Shown here one piece after another: positions 7,560-13,510 of a stretch of DNA of 13,510 nucleotides. The position numbers and the translations under genes were made by a program. This DNA comes from Gracilaria caudata (taxonomy: Eukaryota > Rhodophyta > Florideophyceae > Gracilariales > Gracilariaceae): contig JASCIV010000721.1 in assembly GCA_030374735.1 (NCBI GenBank), forward strand, positions 1 through 13,510, given 5' to 3'. The notes below the pieces were generated by a model that was not told the DNA's origin, made no database searches, and worked only from the letters and a program-made list of their open reading frames with translations. How positions within the stretch are numbered: position 1 is the stretch's first letter; each line of letters begins with the position of its first letter.

Positions 7560-8712
7560 TTACGTATACAACCCGGATCGCAGAAGTCTGCAGTTTAAGC
7601 AATCTCGTACATCCGCACGATCTTTTGGATCCCCGGTAAGCATTGTTACTAGAATAGCATACAAGTCCTCGTTGACCGGTGACATCAATTCTTGGAGCTC
7701 TTGTCGAAGTGCTTCCGACGCGGCCAAGCGTCCATTTAGCACTGCTGAACTAGCTCTTTCAAAGGAGAAACGACACTTGCCAAGAATCTCGGATACAAAA
7801 CTGGAAAAAGCACGTGCTTCAGTTAGGCTTGGAAGAGCACATCGCAGGACTATGAGACCGATGCTATAGACGTCAAAACGATAGGCGGGTCGGAATAAGT
7901 CCAATCGTCTCTCTGGTGCTGTGTAAGTAGGATCACAAGTCGCGGTTCGCAGGCCCCTCTTAAATGGTGATTTCCAATCACAAGACGAACCAAAGTCAAT
8001 AGCTTTCAGAGGTGTTCCAGAAGAGTCACCTGGAACAACAAGGATGTTTTCAGGCTTAATGTCTCTGCAGGACGAAACTAAAACGTTAGTTAGAAATTCC
8101 TCGGGGTGGATGTGTCTTTGAACTTCCGTACCTGTGCACGATCCCACACGATTGCAAATCGTTTACAATCAGCGAAAGTTCCTGAAGTACACCCGCAGCA
8201 AGACCTCTCCGGATGGGCGGTGATGGATGCCTAACGTTTAACAATGACATAAGCACGGAAATCCGTGACGTTTTCATATAGTCTTCAAGCGTTTCACCTG
8301 TACCGATTCTTCGCCAAACCAGTCCCAGTCGGGAAAGCCCAGTCGCAATGCGAGAGTCGCTCGGGATAATAAGTTCTCCGACATATTCAGGAAACCGCTT
8401 TTTCTCACTAAAGCTGTTGTTCAGTTTGAGATTTGTGTATTTTTCCATGTTGTAAAGTTCTCGCCCTATATCTGAGTTAATGGGACATTTAACTACAATG
8501 TCAAAGGGTTTGTTTGTCTCTAGTGTAGGATCAATATATTCTCCCACAAAAATTGCGCCAAAGTTTCCATTCCAGGAGCTTGTTTCGAAGCTTATGTTAA
8601 AGGAGCCAGGTGATAGATAAGTGGTTGCCATCTTATACTTTTTCAGTGGTGACGTCTGACTTCCACGCCTCTGGGACCGCGTTAATGTCGGAAGTGACGT
8701 AATGAAAGCCAT
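7560..8712 (-). CDS. STN7/STN8-like protein kinase, two exons
   Basis: Exon 1 is 8712-8132 and exon 2 is 8064-7560; joined they encode 361 residues. All core kinase motifs are present: a Gly-rich loop WNGNFGAIFVG (47-57), the ATP-binding Lys75 in VVKC, a catalytic HRDIKPEN (193-200) that spans the exon junction, DFG (217-219) and APE (243-245). The segments LVWRRIGTGETLEDYM, DPTYTAPERR and RFDVYSIGLIVL with ALPSL closely follow STN7/STN8 thylakoid kinases, which phosphorylate light-harvesting and photosystem II proteins. The first ATG after the in-frame stop at 8797 is 8712. The N-terminus MAFITSLPTLTRSQRR is Ser/Thr/Arg-rich, lacks acids and has Phe at position 3, like red-lineage plastid transit peptides. 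I see no transmembrane helix, unlike plant STN7. The precise substrate is unknown. Confidence 0.83.
8065..8131 (-). other. Spliceosomal intron in the kinase gene (67 bp)
   Basis: The donor is CACAG|GTACGG and the acceptor CTGCAG|AGAC. A doubled branch-like box, CTAACTAAC, lies at 8084-8093, about 20 nt before the acceptor. Splicing joins CGIVH to RDIKPEN in frame and rebuilds the catalytic loop. Neither unspliced frame contains the complete motif. Confidence 0.93.
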
Positions 8713-8723
8713 TTCGGAAATCC

Positions 8724-8818
8724 CTGTGCTTGAGTGAAAATACTTCTCTTGTGCTTCGATTTCGTTAGTGTACGCTATACAGCGTTCTGACACTGTTCAC
8801 TTCGAACAAAAGTCTTAC
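8724..8818 (-). other. Candidate 5' leader intron of the kinase gene
   Basis: The minus strand reads GTGTG|GTAAGA at 8818, then ACACTAAC near 8763-8770, then AGCACAG|GG at 8724, just upstream of the ATG at 8712. All three splice elements have the same style as the two supported introns. Splicing would not add an earlier in-frame ATG, so the protein start is unchanged. There is no coding constraint to confirm it. Confidence 0.4.
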
Positions 8819-8877
8819 CACACGCCAGCCTGGAACGCAAAACAGGAACACTAAAACTTCCGGTCACTGAAGCAAAA

Positions 8878-8976
8878 ATGGCTCAAGTGAGATGTGAGGG
8901 CATCTGGCCAGTTTCGTTGAAACCCTTCAACGAAGCTTGTGGCCACAATGGATACTCTTGGGATGAAAATTTTTGA
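8878..8976 (+). other. Small ORF of 32 residues in a strong start context
   Basis: GCAAAAATGGCT begins a 32-residue frame ending at TGA 8976. It lies in the 380-bp gap between the kinase start and the next frame. Its sequence includes an imperfect hairpin (8905-8945: 9-bp stem, 4-nt loop, flanked by TGGCCA on both sides). No family is recognisable. It may be chance. Confidence 0.2.
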
Positions 8977-9093
8977 GCTCGCGCTGCACAACGTTCCGTA
9001 TGCGGTGCATACCCTTCATAGGAAAGTGGGTAGTTCTCTCTCTTTATAGGCACACCTAGCTGCAGTCAGTCGCCGAGTTTGAAGCAGATATGG

Positions 9094-9609
9094 ATGCGGG
9101 TTAAGTTACCGATCCCACGCTTCAGGAACGAGACGCTTGATGTCAAATTCAGCACGGTATCCATATACCCTTGTACTGTTTTGAACGGTGACGGATTGAA
9201 ACTCGCAAGCCAGAACCGAAGCACGAACCAGTCCACGACCGAAATCATCAGCGCTGCTGCTGCTCGCATTGACCACAATCACCACGACGACCCCATCCAC
9301 GCCGCTCAAGCCGTCCCCAAGGCGCCACCCTTCACCGTCGCAGCCGAAGCTCTGTCACTCCTACCGCCGTCCGACCTCACTGCCACCCAGCTCTGCAAAG
9401 CGTTCCGCAAGCAGCCCGGCCCGCCTCCCGCTCGTCCCCTCAAGGCGTGCGCGCGCTGCGACTTCGCGACGCACGATGCGATGCAGCTCGTTCCAAAGCG
9501 CGATGACTATCTCAAACTCACGGACTCGTGCACGACCTCCAACACGAGGCATGAGTCAAACGGATGGCCGCGCTGTTCGAGCGGTGACTGCGTCCTCGTT
9601 AGCGGTTAG
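9094..9609 (+). CDS. Hypothetical protein, possibly degenerate
   Basis: The frame opens at a TTG (9079); the first ATG is 9094, giving 171 residues and a TAG. From about 9244 to 9520 the third codon positions of this frame are strongly G/C-rich while the competing frame is low-complexity Thr/Pro/Ser. This supports true or former coding in this frame. It contains Ala/His-rich (AAAARIDHNHHDD) and Pro-rich segments, a CARC pair near residue 117, and a charged segment KRDDYLKLT. No domain is recognised. After the stop the same frame continues in a coding-like way for about 30 codons, and another frame then opens, so it may be the front of a broken gene. Confidence 0.35.
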   Translation: MRVKLPIPRFRNETLDVKFSTVSIYPCTVLNGDGLKLASQNRSTNQSTTEIISAAAARIDHNHHDDPIHAAQAVPKAPPFTVAAEALSLLPPSDLTATQLCKAFRKQPGPPPARPLKACARCDFATHDAMQLVPKRDDYLKLTDSCTTSNTRHESNGWPRCSSGDCVLVSG

Positions 9610-9998
9610 ACGGTGCAGCTCAAGGCCGGCGCCAATCACAGTATGCAACAGCTCGTGCTTTTCTCACGACGCCACGGCGCAATGACTTCTGGTTGGCGTT
9701 CATCATCATGAACATCGCGATGATCATCCACAGGCTGCTGCGCTTTACTGAACGATTCGACCCGCTCAGCGCATGGAGTTGTTGGGCGAAAAGCGACTGG
9801 TTGCACGGACGGACGAGCCTTTTCGTTTCAGCACCTATTCAAAGCGCCCAAGCTATAGTCGGACGACACGTTTCTGACTCTTCACGCTGCGCTTTGCTAC
9901 CACCGGAGGCGTACTTCGGGCGGTTTTGTTGCCAAGAGCTGTTGAAATGGTTCCGGGTGCAGTGGAGCTTGCTATGACACTTTGGACCTGACGCGCAG

Positions 9999-10057
9999 CA
10001 GCGGTGTCGGAAGACAAAAGTCTGATAGTATCAGACTCTTGTCTTCCGACACCGCTG
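9999..10057. repeat. Near-perfect 59-bp palindrome
   Basis: Two 29-nt arms (9999-10027 and 10029-10057) are inverse complements with one mismatch, separated by a single G at 10028. The arms start cagcggtgtcgg and meet at gtctgata|g|tatcagac. In a minus-strand RNA the mismatch becomes a G·U pair, so the hairpin would pair along its length except at the tight loop. It could be a foldback element or transposon remnant, a small-RNA-type hairpin, or a cruciform. Confidence 0.9.
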
Positions 10058-10623
10058 GTAAGTATTTCGTTGAAGCCGTTGTCCTTAACAATCGTTGACG
10101 CCGGTTCTGCTTTCGCCGTCCATCCTCGAAGCCCACCTGACCAAGAGGTGCACTTTTCAGCTCCCATTTGACTGCGCAACTGAAGCCGCTCGCGACACTA
10201 TTCCGCTTGCTGTCCTTACAAATTGATATCGATGAAAGCGACCTCATCTGAAACGCGTCTATCGCCACTCTCTGCGCGCAGTCCATCAAGCCGCACAGTC
10301 TTATCAGACGCGCCGCCACATCTCGCGCAGCACGTGAACGGCACGGATAAAAGGAACGCACCACTTAGAGTGAACATCTCCATTCTTTACTGAAGGAGCT
10401 GAGGACCAGCGCTGCCAACCTGGGCTCGATACCCACTTTTCATGTCGGCTTCCATTAGAGCCACGACCGCGATGCAGATGTCGTCGATAAGATATAGCTG
10501 ACTGAACAGGTTACAGACGGAGCTCTCACTGACCATTCTCACAACTTTCTGTACTGGTTTCCGAGAGCAAGCGTAACTTCTTCGTGCGCTCAGTGTGCAT
10601 TGTATGTCACTATGCTGAGTGTC

Positions 10624-11121
10624 CTAGTTTTTCGTCATGATTGGCCGATCATGCACTGATAGAAGTATCGGAGCTGTGCCGCAGCCGCTCTTCGTCGCTT
10701 GTGATACGCATACGCGTTGCGGTCTGGTCAGGGTGCCTGCCTGCAGAGGGTAGGTGCTCACCGTTGGGTTTGAACACCAATCTATCCCACGGCTTGAAAG
10801 GGCGGTTGCGGGTTGCCACTTAGCAGAATCGTTTAACGAACTATGGTCTGCAATGGGCATGAAGAACGCATTACGGACCTTTGTAGCTCTGCACTTGCCC
10901 CACGTGCATAACTTGAAAATGTAACACGACCTGCGAAAGAGCATTGCTTTACAACATGACTTGCAAGAGGATTCGTTCACCTTCCGCATTTTCTCAGCTT
11001 GAGCTATGACTAATCCGTGGAGAAGTGGGACACTTTGCCTTGCTTGAATAAGTATATGATCGCGGGAGCGTTCGCTCTCGCGATCATGTACCTGCACGAC
11101 AATCATACTCATCATGAACAT
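10624..11121 (-). CDS. Uncertain ORF, Cys-rich
   Basis: This frame has a real ATG at 11121 and encodes 165 residues ending in TAG at 10624. It is rich in Cys in the middle (SCKSCCKAML, SCYIFKLCTWGKC) and contains the 40-bp palindrome within codons 11-23. I recognise no domain. It starts 21 bp beyond the end of the broken RING frame on the same strand. A second minus-strand frame near 10680-10800 looks equally coding-like. This may be part of degraded DNA and not a gene. Confidence 0.22.
   Translation of the reverse strand: MFMMSMIVVQVHDRESERSRDHILIQARQSVPLLHGLVIAQAEKMRKVNESSCKSCCKAMLFRRSCYIFKLCTWGKCRATKVRNAFFMPIADHSSLNDSAKWQPATALSSRGIDWCSNPTVSTYPLQAGTLTRPQRVCVSQATKSGCGTAPILLSVHDRPIMTKN
11052..11091. 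repeat. 40-bp palindrome
   Basis: Two 19-nt arms (11052-11070 and 11073-11091) flank a TT loop. The two non-Watson–Crick positions are both G·T pairs on the plus strand, so a plus-strand RNA could pair all 19 positions. The core reads atgatcgcg...cgcgatcat. Confidence 0.88.
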
Positions 11122-11141
11122 CCTGAACACTAGTTCGCCAC

Positions 11142-12358
11142 CTACGATTCAACGCGGCAGAGCGGACATGGCGTTCGCCCAACATTTACCGTCGGTACCA
11201 GACTGATTTTTTTTCCCACTCACTCCCACACGCGCCATGGAACGAATCTCCACACAGCAATACTTTGTGTCCCGCGTCCATCGCATTCATCGTATCGATG
11301 CAAATAGCACATACTTCCGATACACGAATGGGTTCCTGTGCCCCCTTTCTGTTCGTCACAGACCGCTCAGCTTCTAGCGGTCGTGTCATTACCTCCATGC
11401 AGTCGAACTGTGCCTGTCCGGCTTTTGCGCGATCCCATGTCTCATAATAGTCGCCCACCTTTGTCCACGGTAGACAAAATTACATCATACTTCCGTTCTT
11501 CATGGCCCTTATTTTGTAGCAGTTATTGAAACCAAAATTTAACTTCTTCAAACTCTCCCCACACATGAAACACTTTGCATCAAAAGTTCCGAAACTTGGA
11601 TTGCAGATAACAAGTTCTCTATGCGCAGCGCAGTTCCTTCTTCTTCTTCTTTAGTTCTTTCTAATACATCGACCCTCAATGCAGAACCCATGCTGCGCCG
11701 TCCGCCACTTAGGGGCCATCGTACTGCACGGAACCGCTTTCTTTGCAGAATCTTTTTCCAAGTCCACGATTGTGAGGGTACCCACGGGACCGCCGCCACC
11801 TCTTACTCTCAGAATCAAGTGCAAAGTAGAGCCTTCGATGATATTGTAGTCCTGTAAGGAACGTCCATCTTCAAGCTGCCTCCCTGCAAAAAGAAGTCGC
11901 TGATTATTGACAAGAAGACCCCGAATGCAGCTGATTTTTTCCTTCACGGTTTCGATTGTGTCGAAGTCTGCCACATCAAGAGTAAACATGTTGCCCATCA
12001 ACGATTTGACGTACAAAAATATGTTGCTGCATGGTAATGGTAACACGCTCAACACATTTGAGACGCACAGCGCACGAGGTACAACTCTGCTGCAGTCTGT
12101 GTTAGAATCTAGCCGAATTTTACAGCAGCCGTCAGCAATTCGAAAGTCCACTTCTTTCTCCGAGATTGCCCTCAGCAGGAATTGTTTCACCTCATGTAGC
12201 GTTGTGTCGAAGTTACATGACATTTTCATTGTATCCCATTTCTTTGACCCACTGACGAAGCGAAATTCCAGCGTAGTTGCGGAATCTATGAGATAAGGTT
12301 TTGTACCCTTGTACGAACGTAAATACTTCGCCTTTTGCCGGATCAAAGAAGACAAGTG
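11142..12358 (-). pseudogene. Broken ubiquitin-like / Cys-rich / RING gene
   Basis: One minus-strand frame encodes four blocks. Block 1 (about 12271-12038) is a possible divergent ubiquitin-like fold starting LEFRFVSG. Block 2 (12022-11795) is a clear ubiquitin-like domain: it aligns without gaps to all 76 residues, 40 identical by my count, ending RVRGG, with Lys48 as Arg and Lys63 as Glu. Block 3 (about 11700-11490) is Cys-rich: KWRTAQHGFCIEGRC, NCAAHRELVIC, CFMC, GFNNCYKI. Block 4 (11311-11154) is a RING: CAIC, CGDSFHGAC, then CPLC in a shifted frame. Breaks: no usable ATG ahead of block 1 (TAA at 12359), TAA at 11651, TAA at 11480, a frame change at an A8 run (11207-11214), and Asp where a RING zinc His is expected. 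A similar Ub-like/Cys-rich architecture exists in protist families as I recall it; this was not checked by search. Confidence 0.75.
11637..11651. repeat. Short (TTC)n microsatellite beside a nonsense codon
   Basis: About five TTC/GAA units read as a run of Arg codons on the minus strand, immediately after the in-frame TAA at 11651-11653. They separate the first Cys pair of the Cys-rich block from NCAAH. Repeat growth may have contributed to loss of the gene. Confidence 0.7.
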
Positions 12359-12362
12359 TTAA

Positions 12363-13510
12363 AAAAGAAGCTCTTGTAAAACGTTCGTTATTCCCGTTAG
12401 GTTTCTACTAGCATGGTACAAGGGTAGAACGATAGTTCTTCAACACATCTTAAACCACTATCTACAGGTGCAAACCCTCACGGAGTCACAATATTTTTTC
12501 TGCACTCGCTCCCATTTACTGTTTGGGGTTGCAATCCAGGATAGACCAGGTAGAATGGCCGTGCAGCTCAACGTAGCAAACCAGTATTTTCTTCACTGGT
12601 CTGTTTTCCGAACAATGCGAAGCCCGAAACTCTACGAAAAAGCGGTCCGAAACCCGGCCCCTACCCCCCTCAACCAAGCTTTGCACACCCTAACGCAAGA
12701 GAGAGTCCGAAAGAAACGGCCAACGATAAAGAGGCTAGCAGAAAGTTACCTCGCAGACCACGGAGTGCTACAGTTCCCTAAGGTGTCGCTACCAACCGAG
12801 ACCGGGCTGCTGCAGCTCACGAGGGTTCTGTTCTCCTCCGCAAACTGCTCCAAAGACGACACGCCCGCCTTCCAGAAAGCGCAAGCAGAAAGCTTGATTG
12901 CGCAGCTTCCGCCAGGCGACTGTGACATTTGGTGCGACGGTTCTGTTGGAGAGAATCCAAGCGAGACTCAAAGAAGCCTCAGAGTCGCAGTCGAGTGGAA
13001 AGAAGGGTGGTACTGCGGCACTGCTCACTACGAAGAAGATCGCCCTTGTGTCACGAGCTTTACTGAAACCAGGGGGTGTAAGCCAACTTTCTGGATTAAA
13101 TATGACGACGGTTTCGAGATGGCCTACCTCAAAGACGGTGAACACGACACCGCAACTGACGCGGACGGAGATCGACTTACGTTAAAATTCCTCCGGCCCA
13201 AGACTGTTGGAGCCTCTGCGTACCAGCTCCGGATGGCCGGAGCGCCCGACACTATTGAAGCAGTTGTTCCAGCCGGTGTCAACGTCTGCTCCTACACGGC
13301 AGAAATCATCGCGATGTCCGCGGCTTTGGAAGAGGTCCCTGCCGATTTTTGTGGAACGCTCCGTATTTTTACAGACTCTCAAGCACTTGTCTTGGCACTC
13401 CAAAGGAGTTTACGAAAGCAACCCCGAAGAGTTCAGGCGCTTGCTCGCCAGCTCTATAACTTGAGTTTGCGATGTGAGCTGGTGTGCGTCTCTTGGATTC
13501 CAAGCCACTG
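12363..13510 (+). mobile_element. Non-LTR retrotransposon fragment, continues past the right edge
   Basis: The region encodes the C-terminal part of a retrotransposon polyprotein with RNase H. No reverse-transcriptase catalytic block is present upstream within the window, which fits a 5'-truncated copy as produced by target-primed insertion. The left junction lies somewhere between 12363 and about 12540, where composition changes. The 3' end is outside the window. It abuts the 5' end of the broken UBL–RING gene on the opposite strand. Confidence 0.7.
12363..13510 (+). CDS. Retrotransposon polyprotein C-terminus with RNase H, partial
   Basis: The frame is open without interruption for 382 codons and off the right edge. 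The first ATG is 12555 (AGAATGG), but the true polyprotein start was probably lost by truncation. Residues encoded by about 12555-12900 are basic and helical (LYEKAVRNPAPTPLNQALHT, KKRPTIKRLAE), like the region after the reverse-transcriptase thumb. RNase H, which degrades RNA in RNA–DNA hybrids, follows. Its catalytic Asp is in CDGS (codon 12936), Glu in TAEIIAM (13302), Asp in FTDSQAL (13374), and the late His in WIPSH (13506). The last Asp lies beyond the edge. The first Asp–Glu distance is 122 residues against 38 in E. coli RNase HI, because of an insertion. There is no disabling stop, so the copy may be young. Confidence 0.82.
12963..13220 (+). other. Tudor-like insertion inside the RNase H domain
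   Basis: About 80 extra residues lie between the first catalytic Asp and the catalytic Glu. They contain VAVEWKEGWYCGTAHY, then FWIKYDDGFEMAYLKDGE. This pattern (a strand ending in WxxGWYxG, later a strand W/Y-x-x-YDDG-x-E) is that of Tudor/Agenet-like small barrels, which bind methylated histone or protein tails or DNA. The fold call rests on motif resemblance only. The frame is intact across it, so it is part of the protein and not an interrupting intron. Confidence 0.5.

Larger units (their letters stand above)
9610..11141. other. Gene-poor region with palindromes and decayed frames
   Basis: All frames are interrupted, but several short stretches on both strands look protein-like. Examples are a hydrophobic plus-strand segment WLAFIIMNIAMIIH near 9690-9730 and Cys-rich minus-strand frames near 10900. 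This pattern fits old, frameshifted gene or transposon remains. I could not assign any family. The two long palindromes in it are listed separately. I found no reverse transcriptase or transposase catalytic motif and no complete tRNA. Confidence 0.5.

Noticed and set aside
9853..10364. Two overlapping minus-strand frames as genes
   Set aside because: Both run through the 59-bp palindrome, overlap each other, open only at non-ATG codons or lack any domain, and look like chance frames in degraded DNA.
10419..10440. tRNA T-arm-like sequence (TGGG CTCGATA CCCA)
   Set aside because: The loop begins with C, not T, and the rest of a cloverleaf (acceptor, D and anticodon stems) cannot be found around it.
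11480..11653. TAA read as an amino acid (altered genetic code) to explain the open UBL–RING frame
   Set aside because: The eL40 gene in the same window ends with TAA exactly at the conserved C-terminus, so TAA is a real stop. The frame also needs a frameshift at the A8 run.
11460..11660. Introns removing the two TAA codons in the UBL–RING frame
   Set aside because: The only GT...AG pairs around them are about 30 nt long, lack a CTAAC branch box, and do not restore the frame at the first stop.
12746..13403. Minus-strand frames of 60-118 codons at the right edge
   Set aside because: They are antisense to the continuous RNase H frame, which has identifiable catalytic motifs.

Overview
The window is nuclear DNA from a eukaryote, most likely an alga and possibly a red alga. 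The evidence is a ubiquitin–eL40 fusion split by a spliceosomal intron, a bromodomain protein, a mitochondrial-type Era GTPase, and a kinase of the thylakoid STN7/STN8 type. The kinase begins Met-Ala-Phe, an N-terminal Phe signature typical of transit peptides in red algae and glaucophytes. Genes are compact, with at most one short coding intron each. Both well-supported introns carry a yeast-like CTAAC branch site. Several long open frames open only at TTG or GTG, so I placed starts at the first ATG supported by frame and homology. The species call is inference.

Left part (1-1794): an AT-rich intergenic stretch. A gene may begin at the left edge on the minus strand. Further right lie a 37-bp tandem duplication and a possibly decayed open frame.

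Central gene cluster (1795-8712): a START-domain lipid-binding protein (+) lies tail to tail, 33 bp apart, with a chromatin reader (-) that has an RFTS-like region, a bromodomain and a CFP1-like cysteine motif. Next come ubiquitin–eL40 (-) and Era (+), which diverge from a shared promoter region. An STN7/STN8-like protein kinase (-, two exons) is convergent with Era. These are housekeeping or regulatory genes for translation, organelle ribosome assembly, chromatin and probably thylakoid signalling. They do not form a pathway.

Right part (about 8900-13510): accessory, decaying DNA. It holds a GC3-rich hypothetical ORF and two near-perfect palindromes (59 and 40 bp). It also holds a broken gene that once encoded ubiquitin-like, Cys-rich and RING domains. 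At the right edge is the C-terminal part of a non-LTR retrotransposon polyprotein. Its RNase H domain is interrupted by roughly 80 residues resembling a Tudor-type fold. This long frame (12363 to the edge) stays open through the end of the window.

The most novel candidates are the Tudor-like insertion inside RNase H, the decayed UBL–RING gene next to the retroelement, and the bromodomain protein's domain combination. I saw no CRISPR array, rRNA or credible tRNA.
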